Source: CAVQCJ01 sp963849365
GTDB taxonomy: Bacteria > Actinomycetota > Actinomycetes > Prado026
Assembly (NCBI GenBank): GCA_963849365.1
Contig: CAWKHA010000001.1
Location: 496,001-560,000, forward strand
Direction of reading: 5' to 3'
Length of the DNA: 64,000 nt
Both the position numbers and the translations under genes were made by a program. Below, piece by piece: positions 44,036 to 52,510 of the stretch. Under the pieces are notes generated by a model, which was not told the origin of the DNA, did not search any database, and saw only the letters and a list, made by a program, of their open reading frames with translations. Every line of letters starts with the position of its first letter. Position 1 is the first letter of the stretch.

Positions 44036-45687
44036 CCGCGACCGCGACGGCACCAGCCCCGGCACCGGGCAACGCCCGGCCGGTGCCGCGCGGCGACGGG
44101 TTCACCGGCACTGCGGCGCTGGTCCGGCTCGCCACCCGCCGGGACCGGATCGTGGTCCCGGTGTGGGCGGCCGCTCTGGTGGGCATCGCGGCGAGCTCGG
44201 CCACGGCCACGTCCGGGCTCTACCCGACAGAAGCCAGCAGGGTGCAGGCCGCCGAGGCGGTGAACGGCACGCCGGCCCTGGTCGCGTTGTACGGGCCGGT
44301 GTTCGACCCGACGTCGCTGGGCGCGCTGGCGATGCTCAAGCTGGGCACGATAGGCGCCACGGTTATGGGAGCGCTGACCCTCTTCCTGGTCGTCCGTCAC
44401 AGCCGCGCCGAGGAGGAGAGCGGTCGGCTCGAGCTCGTCGGCGCCGGAGTCGTGGGCCGCCGGGCGCCGCTGGCCGCCGCCGTCGCCGTCGGGCTGGTCG
44501 CGGCCACGGTCATCGGCGCGCTGACCACCGTCGCGATGGTGGCGGCGGGTCTGCCGGCCGGCGGGTCGCTGGCGCTCGGACTCGCGTGGGCCGGCTGCGG
44601 GGCGGCCTTCGTCGGTGTCGCAGCCGTGACCGCCCAGCTGGCCACCACGGCCCGCGGCGCCAGCGGGCTCGCAGGTGCTGTGCTCGGAGCCGCCTACGTC
44701 CTGCGGGCCGCTGGGGACGCCTCCGGCTCGGGCGGGGCGGGCTGGCTCAGCTGGCTCTCGCCGGTCGGCTGGGCCCAGCAGGTCCGGCCGTACGCGGGTG
44801 AACGGTGGTGGGTGTTGCTGCTGCCCGCGGCGTTCACCGTGGTCACGGTGAGCGCGGCCTTCTTCCTGGGTGCGCGGCGTGACATGGGCGCGGGCGCCTT
44901 GCCCGACCGTCCCGGACCCGCGAGCTCGCCGCCCTGGGTGGGCAGCACGTGGGGGCTGGCTTGGCGGCTGCAACGCGGGGCGCTGGCCTGGTGGGCCGCG
45001 GCCTTCGCGGTGCTGGGCAGTGTGCTGGGTGCGATCGCGTCCGGCGTCGTGTCGCTGCTGGACTCGCAGCAGGCGCAGGAGTTCATCACCAAGCTCGGCG
45101 GCCAGACCGGGCTGATCGACGCGTTCCTGTCCGCGGAGCTCGGCATCGCGGCTGTCATCGCGTCCGTCTACGGCGTCCAGGCCGCGGGCCGGGTGAACGC
45201 GGAAGAGGCCGAGGGCCGGGCCGAGCCAGTCCTGGCCACGGCTGCCGAACGGGTCCCGTGGGCGGCGGCGCACATCGTCGTGGCGATGCTGGGCGCCGCC
45301 GGGCTGATGGCGCTGACCGGTCTGTGCGCCGGGTTCGTGCACGCGCTGAACACCCACGACCGGGCCGATGTCGGGCGAGTCGTCGCCGGTGCTCTGGTGC
45401 AGTTGCCGGCGATCTGGGTGGTGGTCGCCATCGTGGTGGCGGCCTTCGGGCTGTCGGCGCGGTTGGCGGCCGCCGGTTGGGTGGCGCTCGCGCTGTTCGT
45501 CACCCTCGGCGAGATCGGGCCGCTCGTCGGGCTGGACCGGCGGGTGATCGACCTCTCGCCGTTCGCGCACGTCCCCCGGCTGCCCGGCGTCGGCGGTTCG
45601 CCGGCTCCGCTGGTGTGGTTGCTGGCCATCGGCGCCGGCCTGGTCGTCGCCGGGCTCGCCGGGCTGCGCCGACGCGACATCGGCTGA
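44032..45687 (+). CDS. ABC-2-type permease (antibiotic-export type)
   Basis: The GTG at 44032 overlaps the ATPase stop. The 551-residue protein has about twelve hydrophobic segments in two similar halves, with GFTGTAALVRLATRRDRIVV at the start, the conserved VRHSRAEEESGRLELVGAGV loop and the matching EEAEGRAEPVLATAAERVPW loop in the second half. This duplicated arrangement is typical of actinobacterial exporters annotated for polyketide antibiotics. The substrate is unknown. A hairpin follows the stop. Confidence 0.88.
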   Translation: MTATATAPAPAPGNARPVPRGDGFTGTAALVRLATRRDRIVVPVWAAALVGIAASSATATSGLYPTEASRVQAAEAVNGTPALVALYGPVFDPTSLGALAMLKLGTIGATVMGALTLFLVVRHSRAEEESGRLELVGAGVVGRRAPLAAAVAVGLVAATVIGALTTVAMVAAGLPAGGSLALGLAWAGCGAAFVGVAAVTAQLATTARGASGLAGAVLGAAYVLRAAGDASGSGGAGWLSWLSPVGWAQQVRPYAGERWWVLLLPAAFTVVTVSAAFFLGARRDMGAGALPDRPGPASSPPWVGSTWGLAWRLQRGALAWWAAAFAVLGSVLGAIASGVVSLLDSQQAQEFITKLGGQTGLIDAFLSAELGIAAVIASVYGVQAAGRVNAEEAEGRAEPVLATAAERVPWAAAHIVVAMLGAAGLMALTGLCAGFVHALNTHDRADVGRVVAGALVQLPAIWVVVAIVVAAFGLSARLAAAGWVALALFVTLGEIGPLVGLDRRVIDLSPFAHVPRLPGVGGSPAPLVWLLAIGAGLVVAGLAGLRRRDIG

Positions 45688-45700
45688 CCGCACCGCACCC

Positions 45701-45739
45701 CACCCCGGCGTGCCATTGACAGCAGCTCGCGCCGGGGTG
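45701..45739 (+). terminator. Hairpin downstream of the ABC exporter
   Basis: CACCCCGGCG (45701-45710) and CGCCGGGGTG (45730-45739) are perfect arms with a 19-nt loop. The right arm overlaps a DosR-like sequence, so one of the two readings may be fortuitous. Confidence 0.55.
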
Positions 45740-45747
45740 AAGGTCCC
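45733..45747 (+). promoter_or_regulatory. Weak candidate DosR-like box
   Basis: CGGGGTGAAGGTCCC looks like the distal box at 8460, but no -10 hexamer lies at the usual spacing, and the site overlaps a terminator hairpin. Confidence 0.3.
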
Positions 45748-45780
45748 GTTATCGACCACCCCGTCGGAAGAAGGACCGTC

Positions 45781-46590
45781 ATGGGCGCGTGGAACGCGAT
45801 GTCGTACGAGGGCAAAGACACCATCCTCCGGGTCGTCCGGAGGGAGGCAGAGCAGATGTTCGCCCTGGCCGGGGCGCCGGACGCCTGGCACGCTCCGACC
45901 GCCTGCAGCGGGTGGGAGGTCCGCGACGTCGTCGGGCACCTGGTGGACACGACGGAGGGGTACTTCGACTCCTTCGACGCCGCCCGGAGCTCGACCAAGC
46001 GCGAGCTCTCCTCGCTCGGGAAGATGCTCGACACGGCCAACCGGGGGGCGATCCGTTTCCGCGAGCTGTCCCAGCCCGAGATGATGGACCGGGTACGGAT
46101 CGACTTCGACAAGATGATGGGCATCCTCGAGCCGCTAACCCAGGAGGAGTGGGAGGGGTTCATCGTCGACCACTACTACATGGGCCCGGTGCCGGCGTTC
46201 TTCTACGCGGCCGGACAGCTCATGGACTACGGGGTGCACTCCTGGGACATCCTCGAGGGTCGCGGCGAGGCCCATGTGCTGGACGGCGAGGTGGCCGACC
46301 TCCTCGTGCCGTTCATGTTCTTGCTGTGGCAGGGGACGGTCCGCCCGGACGCGGACAAGTCGCCGTACGAGATAGGCATCCGCGTCACCGGCAACAGCGG
46401 CGGCGACTACCGGGTCTCGATGAGCGATGGCGCCATGACGTACACGCAGGCGCCGATCGACGACCTGACCAGGATCGACTACGACGCCGGGAGCCTGGTG
46501 CTGGCGGCGTACGACCGCACGCACGCCGGCACGGTGCGTGGCGACGCGGCGGTCGCGCACCGCTACCTGAACCAGTTCTTCGCGATCTGA
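45781..46590 (+). CDS. Maleylpyruvate isomerase N-terminal (DinB-like) protein
   Basis: The 269-residue protein has RREAEQMFALAGAPDAWHAP with the motif SGWEVRDVVGHLVDTTEGYF near residue 45, and later YMGPVPAFFYAAGQLMDYGV and HSWDILEG, giving the His ligands of the family. It resembles the mycothiol-dependent isomerase group but lacks a close match to a known enzyme. An AGAAGGA ribosome site precedes ATG. The stop codon forms part of a palindrome shared with the convergent gene. Confidence 0.8.
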   Translation: MGAWNAMSYEGKDTILRVVRREAEQMFALAGAPDAWHAPTACSGWEVRDVVGHLVDTTEGYFDSFDAARSSTKRELSSLGKMLDTANRGAIRFRELSQPEMMDRVRIDFDKMMGILEPLTQEEWEGFIVDHYYMGPVPAFFYAAGQLMDYGVHSWDILEGRGEAHVLDGEVADLLVPFMFLLWQGTVRPDADKSPYEIGIRVTGNSGGDYRVSMSDGAMTYTQAPIDDLTRIDYDAGSLVLAAYDRTHAGTVRGDAAVAHRYLNQFFAI

Positions 46591-46607
46591 GCCGCCCGCG
46601 GGCGGCT
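46590..46607. terminator. Bidirectional terminator palindrome
   Basis: AGCCGCCCG/CGGGCGGCT is an 18-bp perfect palindrome between convergent genes. It overlaps both stop codons. Confidence 0.65.
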
Positions 46608-47406
46608 AGCTCGGCTGCGGTGGCTCGTACCGGGCCGCCTCGTCGACCTGCCGGTAGATCGCCGGACCGATGGGGGTGCGGGTCTCCTCGGCCAGGTGGC
46701 CGAGGAGACCGGCGGTCCGGGCCAGCAGCGCGAACCCGCGCAGCATGTCGACCGGCAGGTCCAGGTCGGCCAGGACCGCACCGCACACCCCGGCACCGTT
46801 GAGCGGCAGCCGGCGCCCCAGCACCTGCGGGTGCACCCGGCCGACGGCGGCGAACAGCCGCAGGTGCGCGCCCAGCACACCCTCCTCCTCGGCGAGGGCG
46901 AACAGCACCGGCGTCCGCGGGTCGACGTCCTTGTGCACCGGGTGCCCCAGCCCCGGCACCAGCTCGCCGGCCTCCCGGCGGCGCTGCACGGCGGCGAGCG
47001 CGAGCCCGTCCCAGCCGGCCTCGTCGTCGTCGCCGGGCAGCGGCTGCCCGGCCGCAGCCAGGGTCTGGGCGAGGAACCGGCCGCAGTCCTCGGTGACGCC
47101 GAGGTAGCGCGAGCCCCCGCCGAGCAAGCCGGCGGCCACGGCGCCCTGCATCGACTCGGGTGCGCCGGTGAGCGTCATGCGCGCGGCGATCACGGTCGGG
47201 GTCATCCCGTGGTCCGCCAACGCGACGAGCACGGCCTCGAACAGCCGCAGCTGCCCGGGCGTCGGGCGGCGCAGGGCGACGAGCCAGTACGCCAGCTCGC
47301 CGAAGCCGACCCGGCCCAGCAGCTCGCCGGCGAGGTCGTGGCCGAGCAGGCTGATGGACGTCGCGTCCGACGTGCCGATCGCCGTGGGGAACTCGAACGA
47401 GGTCAT
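46606..47406 (-). CDS. Citryl-CoA lyase / citrate-synthase-like protein
   Basis: The 266-residue protein has a citrate-synthase fold shortened at the N-terminus: LFEAVLVALADHGMTPTVIA, AARMTLTGAPESMQGAVAAG, VPGLGHPVHKDVDPRTPVLF and LPLNGAGVCGAVLADLDLP. The GHPVHK and NGAG segments are the CoA/oxaloacetate-site signatures. Such short proteins are annotated citryl-CoA lyase. Its gene overlaps the acyl-CoA ligase gene by 4 bp, which suggests that the ligase supplies the CoA thioester. Confidence 0.8.
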   Translation of the reverse strand: MTSFEFPTAIGTSDATSISLLGHDLAGELLGRVGFGELAYWLVALRRPTPGQLRLFEAVLVALADHGMTPTVIAARMTLTGAPESMQGAVAAGLLGGGSRYLGVTEDCGRFLAQTLAAAGQPLPGDDDEAGWDGLALAAVQRRREAGELVPGLGHPVHKDVDPRTPVLFALAEEEGVLGAHLRLFAAVGRVHPQVLGRRLPLNGAGVCGAVLADLDLPVDMLRGFALLARTAGLLGHLAEETRTPIGPAIYRQVDEAARYEPPQPS

Positions 47407-48980
47407 GCGCCGTCCTTCCGCTCCAGGTCGTGCTCACCATCGGGGTGGTCGGTGGGCAGCAGGTGCTTGGCCACGCGCCCGGTCGGGGTGTGCGGCAGCT
47501 CGGCCAGCTCCTGCCAGTACCGCGGGACCTTGAACGCGGACAGCCGTCCGGCGGCCCAGGCACGGAGCTCGCCGAAGTCCAGGACAGCGCCCGGGAGAGC
47601 GACGACGAAGGCCTTGACGTCGTCCTCGGACAGGTCGGACGGCACGCCCACGACCGCGACCTCCTGCACCGAGGGATGTGCGACCAGCGCCTCCTCGACC
47701 TCCAGCGGGCTCAGGTTCTCCCCGCGGCGGCGCAGCACTTCCTTGCGGCGTCCGAAGAACGTGATCATCCCGTCTTCGCCCACGCTCACCAGGTCGCCCG
47801 TGTGCAGCCAGCCGTCGGTGAGCACCGCCGCAGTCTCCTCCGGCATGCCCCAGTACCCGGGCGTGACGGCCGGGTTGCTCAGCCACAGCTCGCCGACCTG
47901 CCCGGCCCGCAGCTCGGACCCGGTCTCGTCGACGACTCGCGCGTGGTTGACCTCACCCGCGCGCGGGTGCTGGCGCGGCCGGCCGAGCGTGCCGTAGGGC
48001 CGGGTGCCGCGCGGCCAGATCAGTCCGTACGTCGTCTCGGACATGGCGTAGCCCACGACGATGCGCAGCCCGAACCGCGCCTCGATCTCCTCCTGCCGCT
48101 CCCGGGCCGGCGCCGGCCCGGTGTAGCACAGCCGCAGCGGGGTGTCGGCGTCGTCGGGACGCTCGGGCCGGCGCATGAGGATCTCGATCATCGCGCCGAT
48201 CGCGTTGAACTCGGTCGCACCGTGCCGGCGCGCGGCGTCCAGGAAGCCGCTCGCCGAGAAGCGTGGGAGCAGCACGAGCCCCGCACCGATCGTCAGCGAG
48301 CCCATCACCGAGTACGCGAGCGCGTTCACGTGGAACAGCGGTAGCGAGGTCATCAGGCGGTCGTCGCGCTCGAGCCCCATCCAGTACGGGAAGCCTTCAC
48401 CGGCCATGGTGTACGCCTGGTGCGTCTGCATGACGAGCTTGGACCGGCCGGTGGTCCCCGACGTCGGCAGCAGCACGGCGACGTCTCCGGGGTCGACCGG
48501 TACCGGTCCGGTCCCGCCGCCCGCGCCGGGGTCCCGGCCCGGCTGTGCCCAGCCGTCGGTCAGCGCGAGCACGTCGAGCACGTCGGAGCCGTCGGAGCCG
48601 TCGGAGCCGGCGGAGCCGTCGCGGCCGTCGGGCTGCGGCAGCCGGGCCCGCAGCTCGTCGTCGGTGACCACCGCCCGGGGCTGCACCTGGTGCAGCAGAC
48701 CGGACAGCTCGACCGGCGTGCCCTGCGGGTTGGCCGGGACGCTGACCGCACCGAGCCAGGCCGTGGCCAGCCAGCACAGCAGGTACGGCGGCGTCCCGCG
48801 GGCCGTGAGCAGCACCCGGTCGCCCCGGCCGACCCCCGCGTCGGCGAGCCTGCGCGCGGTCGCGGCAACCTGGTCGGCAGCCGCGCCGAAGGTCAGCGTG
48901 CCGTCGTCGCTGCGCAGCCACACCCGGTCGGGGTCACGTCCTGCCGCCTCGGCCAGGACCTGCCCGATCGTGGAGTACAC
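47403..48980 (-). CDS. Acyl-CoA synthetase (AMP-dependent, class I adenylate-forming)
   Basis: The 525-residue protein has the A3 motif VLLPTSGTTGRSKLVMQTHQ near residue 170, YAMSETTYGLIWPRGT (A5), TDGWLHTGDLVSVGEDG (A7), FFGRRKEVLRRRGENLSPLE (A8) and a final Lys in TGRVAKHLLP (A10). It joins CoA to a carboxylic acid, which is probably the partner of the citryl-CoA-lyase-like enzyme. A low-complexity insertion SAGSDGSDGSD near residue 128 is probably disordered. The start is GTG at 48980, 9 bp after the VOC gene stop. Confidence 0.88.
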   Translation of the reverse strand: MYSTIGQVLAEAAGRDPDRVWLRSDDGTLTFGAAADQVAATARRLADAGVGRGDRVLLTARGTPPYLLCWLATAWLGAVSVPANPQGTPVELSGLLHQVQPRAVVTDDELRARLPQPDGRDGSAGSDGSDGSDVLDVLALTDGWAQPGRDPGAGGGTGPVPVDPGDVAVLLPTSGTTGRSKLVMQTHQAYTMAGEGFPYWMGLERDDRLMTSLPLFHVNALAYSVMGSLTIGAGLVLLPRFSASGFLDAARRHGATEFNAIGAMIEILMRRPERPDDADTPLRLCYTGPAPARERQEEIEARFGLRIVVGYAMSETTYGLIWPRGTRPYGTLGRPRQHPRAGEVNHARVVDETGSELRAGQVGELWLSNPAVTPGYWGMPEETAAVLTDGWLHTGDLVSVGEDGMITFFGRRKEVLRRRGENLSPLEVEEALVAHPSVQEVAVVGVPSDLSEDDVKAFVVALPGAVLDFGELRAWAAGRLSAFKVPRYWQELAELPHTPTGRVAKHLLPTDHPDGEHDLERKDGA

Positions 48981-48989
48981 GGGTCCGGG

Positions 48990-49583
48990 TCAGGAGGGAG
49001 TCTTGAACAGGTCCATGATGATGGCGTCGACGAGCACGGTCGGGACCGTGTGGTCGAGCGTGCCGCTGTCGCGAAGCTCCCGGACCGCCGGCACCGGGTC
49101 GGGGTCGGAGAACAGCCGCTCGTCCCCGTAGTCCGCCGGGCGGCCGGTCGGGTCCAGGGTCCACCACGAGGCCTCGAGCGCGATGCCGCCGGGGTCGCTG
49201 AAGTAGATCGACCGCAGGAAGCCGTGGTCGACGACGTCCGTCACCTCGCACCCGTGGCTCTTGAGCCGGTCGCGCAGGCGCAGCAGCGCGTCCTCGTCGG
49301 GCAGGTTCAGCGAGAGGTGGTCGAACTGGGACGCCTGCTCGTACGGCACGCCGGCGGGCTTGGCGTACGTGGCCAGATGCTGGTCCGCATACTCGAAGAA
49401 CGCGACCGACTGGCCTGGCGCGATCTCGAAGAAGTAGTGCTTGAAGGCCGGCGTCGCGATCGTGCTGACGAGCCGGGCGTCGAGCACCCCGTGCCAGAAG
49501 CGGACCGTGGCGTCCATGTCCGGGGTGACCAGTGCGAGGTGGTTCACCCCTCGCCAGTTGACCGGGTCGGGTGAGTCAGCCAT
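48990..49583 (-). CDS. VOC family protein (glyoxalase/dioxygenase type)
   Basis: The 197-residue protein has two betaalphabetabetabeta units: RGVNHLALVTPDMDATVRFW and SQFDHLSLNLPDEDALLRLR, with SIYFSDPGGIALEASWW supplying the second metal ligands (His and Glu). It is the first gene of a three-gene operon with the acyl-CoA ligase and the citryl-CoA-lyase-like gene. The -10 TAGCCT lies six bases before the ATG (49595-49590), so the mRNA is probably leaderless. The substrate is not known. Confidence 0.88.
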   Translation of the reverse strand: MADSPDPVNWRGVNHLALVTPDMDATVRFWHGVLDARLVSTIATPAFKHYFFEIAPGQSVAFFEYADQHLATYAKPAGVPYEQASQFDHLSLNLPDEDALLRLRDRLKSHGCEVTDVVDHGFLRSIYFSDPGGIALEASWWTLDPTGRPADYGDERLFSDPDPVPAVRELRDSGTLDHTVPTVLVDAIIMDLFKTPS

Positions 49584-49629
49584 GCCCGCAGGCTACGCCG
49601 CCACCCTCCCCACCGCACGGGTGTGCAAT

Positions 49630-50607
49630 TCAGGAGAAGCCGACCACCGGGTGCGGGGTGTACGGCTCCTCGAGCGCCGCCACTTCGTCCGCGGTCAGCT
49701 CCAGCTCGACCGCCGCAACCGCGTCGTCCAGGTGGTGCGGCTTGGTCGCGCCGATGATCGGCGCAGCCACGCCGGGCCTGGACAGCATCCACGCGAGCGC
49801 CACGCAGGCCCGCGGAACGCCGCGCCCCTCGGCGATCTTGCCGAGCCGGTCGACGATCTCGCGGTCGGTCCCGGCCTGCGGGTACAGCGAGCGGCCGAAC
49901 TCGTCCAGGCCGGAGCGGTGCGTGGCCTCGTCCCAGCCGCGGGTGAGCCGTCCGCGGGCCAGCGGGCTCCACGGGATCACGCCGACGCCCTCGTCGACGC
50001 ACAGCGGCAGCATCTCCCGCTCCTCCTCGCGGTAGAGGAGGTTGTAGTGGTTCTGCATCGTGGCGAACCGGGTCCACCCGTGCGTGTCCGCCACGTGCAG
50101 TGCCTTGGCGAACTGCCAGGCCCACATCGAGGACGCGCCCACGTAGCGCGCCTTGCCGGCCCTGACCACGTCGTCCAGCGCTTCGACCGTCTCCTCGATG
50201 GGCGTCAGCGGGTCCCAGCGGTGGATCTGGTACAGGTCGACGTAGTCGACGCCGAGCCGTCGCAGGCTGGCGTCGATCTGCGCCAGGATCGCCTTGCGGG
50301 ACAGGCCCTGGCCGTTCGGCCCGTCGTGCATCCGGCCGTGCACCTTGGTGGCCAGGACGATCTCGTCCCGGTCGGCGAGCTCGCGCAGGGCCCGGCCGGT
50401 GATCTCCTCGCTCGACCCGGCCGAGTAGATGTTGGCGGTGTCGAAGAAGTTGATCCCCAGCTCGAGCGCCCTGGCGAAGAACTGCCGGGCCTCGTCCTCG
50501 GGGAGGCTCCAGGGCTGCCCGCCGCGGGACGGCTCGCCGTAGCTCATGCACCCCAGGCAGATGCGCGAGACGTCCAGCCCTGTGTGCCCGAGCTTCACGT
50601 ACTCCAT
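49630..50607 (-). CDS. Aldo/keto reductase
   Basis: The 325-residue protein starts EYVKLGHTGLDVSRICLGCM and has FFDTANIYSAGSSEEITGRA with the catalytic Tyr, IVLATKVHGRMHDGPNG, then GVGVIPWSPLARGRLTRGWD and IIGATKPHHLDDAVAAVELE, matching the AKR family near YajO/L-glyceraldehyde reductases. GGAGGA precedes the ATG. The substrate is uncertain. It is separate from the operon at 46606 and from the molybdenum trio. Confidence 0.9.
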   Translation of the reverse strand: MEYVKLGHTGLDVSRICLGCMSYGEPSRGGQPWSLPEDEARQFFARALELGINFFDTANIYSAGSSEEITGRALRELADRDEIVLATKVHGRMHDGPNGQGLSRKAILAQIDASLRRLGVDYVDLYQIHRWDPLTPIEETVEALDDVVRAGKARYVGASSMWAWQFAKALHVADTHGWTRFATMQNHYNLLYREEEREMLPLCVDEGVGVIPWSPLARGRLTRGWDEATHRSGLDEFGRSLYPQAGTDREIVDRLGKIAEGRGVPRACVALAWMLSRPGVAAPIIGATKPHHLDDAVAAVELELTADEVAALEEPYTPHPVVGFS

Positions 50608-50693
50608 CGGTGTCCTCCGCTGTCGGGCCCGGCCGGGCGGGCGGTCAGGACCCAGGCTGCTGCTTCGCGGCCGCCACGTCGATCTCCGGCGTG

Positions 50694-50716
50694 ACCCCCC
50701 ATCCGGCTTTGGGGGG
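50694..50716 (-). terminator. C/G-rich hairpin downstream of the molybdenum operon
   Basis: ACCCCCC (50694-50700) pairs imperfectly with GGGGGG (50711-50716) around a loop of about 10 nt. It lies just after the DUF6510 gene on the leftward strand. Confidence 0.5.
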
Positions 50717-50728
50717 CTACGCGCGGAC

Positions 50729-51010
50729 CTAGGCCGGGGAGGGCAGCGGGGTCTCGACGTAGGCCAGGCCGCGCAGGTCCATCCAGGCCCGGCCGGCGCC
50801 TTCGACGATCCGCAGCAGCACCGCATCGCAGGCCGGGCAGCGCAGCACGAGACCCGGCGCGGGGCCGTACATGCGGGCCTGGGCGAGGGGGCCGGCAGTG
50901 CCGCAGCCGGCGCACTGGCCGGTCGCGGTGGTGACGTCCAGGGATATCAGCGAGGCGATCTGCCCGGCGGCGGCGTTGCCGTCCAGGTACGGCCGTTCGT
51001 CGTCGTTCAT
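50729..51010 (-). CDS. DUF6510 zinc-ribbon-like protein
   Basis: The 93-residue protein has LDGNAAAGQIASLISLDVTT followed by CAGCGTAGPLAQARMYGPAP and VLRCPACDAVLLRIVEG: two CxxC pairs that probably bind zinc. The family is uncharacterised but regularly accompanies sulfite-oxidase-like and ferredoxin-reductase-like genes. It overlaps the upstream reductase gene by 4 bp, so it belongs to that operon. Confidence 0.85.
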   Translation of the reverse strand: MNDDERPYLDGNAAAGQIASLISLDVTTATGQCAGCGTAGPLAQARMYGPAPGLVLRCPACDAVLLRIVEGAGRAWMDLRGLAYVETPLPSPA

Positions 51011-51783
51011 CGCGTGCCTCCTGTTGGTCCGAAGCGTTCCGTACGGATCCGAGCCGTGTCGTGCCCTGCGGCGCCCAGCAGGTCGGCCACGGCCTCGACG
51101 AAGCCGGTCGGGCCGCAGACGTAGCAGGTCGGCTGCTCCTTCGGCCCGAACGCCGAACCGGCCAGCAGCGCCGCGTCCAGCCGCCCCGGCGGGCGGGCCC
51201 AGCCCTCGGGCGTGCGCCGGGTGAACGTGTAGTCGATGCGGACGCCGCCGTCCCCGGCCGCGGCCAGCTCGGCCAGCTCGGCCAACTCGGCGCGGTACAG
51301 CACGGCCTCGGGTTCGCGCACGGAGTACAGCAGCCGCATCGGCACCCGCTGCGAAGCGTCAGCCCTCCCCCGCGCCCGAAGCATCGCGCGCAGCGGCACC
51401 ATGCCGGAGCCGCCGGCCAGCAGCTGCACCGGGCCGTCCTGCCCCGGCCGCCAGACGAACCAGCCGCCGACCGGGCCGCGCACCTCGAGCGGGTCGCCGA
51501 CCGCGAGCACCTGGGTGAGGTACGGCGAGACCTCACCGTCCGGGACCCGGTCCACGGTGATCTCGACCAGGTCCCCGTCCAGCTCGCGGGACATCGAGTA
51601 CGAGCGCACCGCCGAGTACCTGTCCGACGCGGTGAGCCGGACGTCCAGGTGCTGACCGGCCACGTGCCCCGGCCACCCGGGGACGTCCAGCACGACCGAA
51701 CGCGCCGTGGCGGTCTCGTCCCGCAGCGCGACGACCCGGCCGACGCGCCAGGTCAGTCGCCCCAGTACCGCTGCTCCCGCCAT
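51007..51783 (-). CDS. Ferredoxin-NAD(P)+ reductase-type oxidoreductase
   Basis: The 258-residue protein has the flavin motif YSAVRSYSMSRELDGDLVEI, VLAVGDPLEVRGPVGGWFVW, then LLAGGSGMVPLRAMLRARGR (NAD(P)-binding) and TCYVCGPTGFVEAVADLLGA near the C-terminus. No iron-sulfur domain is present. ATG at 51783 lies inside the end of the molybdenum oxidoreductase gene (31-bp overlap), so the two are translated together. It may pass electrons to or from the molybdenum protein. Confidence 0.87.
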   Translation of the reverse strand: MAGAAVLGRLTWRVGRVVALRDETATARSVVLDVPGWPGHVAGQHLDVRLTASDRYSAVRSYSMSRELDGDLVEITVDRVPDGEVSPYLTQVLAVGDPLEVRGPVGGWFVWRPGQDGPVQLLAGGSGMVPLRAMLRARGRADASQRVPMRLLYSVREPEAVLYRAELAELAELAAAGDGGVRIDYTFTRRTPEGWARPPGRLDAALLAGSAFGPKEQPTCYVCGPTGFVEAVADLLGAAGHDTARIRTERFGPTGGTR

Positions 51784-52352
51784 GGGTCTCCGTAGCTGTG
51801 GTAGCCCAGGCTCTCCCAGAAGCCGGGGGTGTCGGTGTGCGAGAGCGTGATGCCGCTGACCCACTTCGCGCTCTTCCACAGGTACAGGTGCGGGACCAGC
51901 AAACGGGCCGGGCCGCCGTGCTCGGGCGCGAGGTCGTCGCCGTCGTACCCGAACGCCACCCACGCCTGTCCGTCGAGCAGGTCCGCCAGCGGCAGGTTGG
52001 TGTCGTAGCCGCCGTACGCGTGCACCAGCACGTAGTCCGCCGACGTCTCGACGTCCGCGAACAACGTGTCGAGGGAGACGCCGTCCCAGTGCGTGCCGAG
52101 CTTGGACCAGCGCGTGACGCAGTGCAGGTCGGTGGTGAAGCTCTCGGCCGGCAGCGCACGGAGCTGGGCCCACGTCCACTCGAGCTTCGCGCCGGTCTCG
52201 GTGGTGATCGTGAACGTCCACCGGTCGGTGTCCAGGCGAGGCGTCGGACCGGCCGACAGGACGGGGAAGTCTTCGGTGAGGTACTGGCCCGGCGGCAGCT
52301 GCGCCCCGCCTTCGCGGCGGCGGCCGGAGAACCCCGGCGACACGATGCCCAT
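51753..52352 (-). CDS. Sulfite-oxidase-like molybdopterin protein (YedY-like)
   Basis: The 199-residue protein has the molybdenum cysteine Cys78 in TTDLHCVTRWSKLGTHWDG, followed by VHAYGGYDTNLPLADLL, LLVPHLYLWKSAKWVSGITL. This is the Oxidoreductase-molyb domain without the dimerisation domain. No twin-arginine signal is present, so it is probably cytoplasmic. It forms an operon with a flavin reductase and a DUF6510 protein. The substrate (an S- or N-oxide, or sulfite) is not resolved. Confidence 0.87.
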   Translation of the reverse strand: MGIVSPGFSGRRREGGAQLPPGQYLTEDFPVLSAGPTPRLDTDRWTFTITTETGAKLEWTWAQLRALPAESFTTDLHCVTRWSKLGTHWDGVSLDTLFADVETSADYVLVHAYGGYDTNLPLADLLDGQAWVAFGYDGDDLAPEHGGPARLLVPHLYLWKSAKWVSGITLSHTDTPGFWESLGYHSYGDPWREQRYWGD

Positions 52353-52510
52353 GCGCGACCTCCGTTGCGACGGGACCCCTGCCCGTCCACCCGGCGATCA
52401 TTCCGCGGACCGCACCGCGCTGGGAACCCCGAGTCACATGTTGCGGCCATCACACGCACGGTGGCGCCGGTTGGGCCTAGCCTGGCGCCCTCTAGCGAAA
52501 GGTGCACGAG

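Noticed and set aside
45733..45747. DosR-like site before the DinB-like gene
   Set aside because: Not counted in the regulon: no -10 at 22-23 bp and overlap with a terminator arm. Listed only as a weak feature.
52372..52386. GGGACCCCTGCCCGT as a DosR-like box for the molybdenum operon
   Set aside because: It lies only about 27 bp from the start codon and lacks a symmetric right half.
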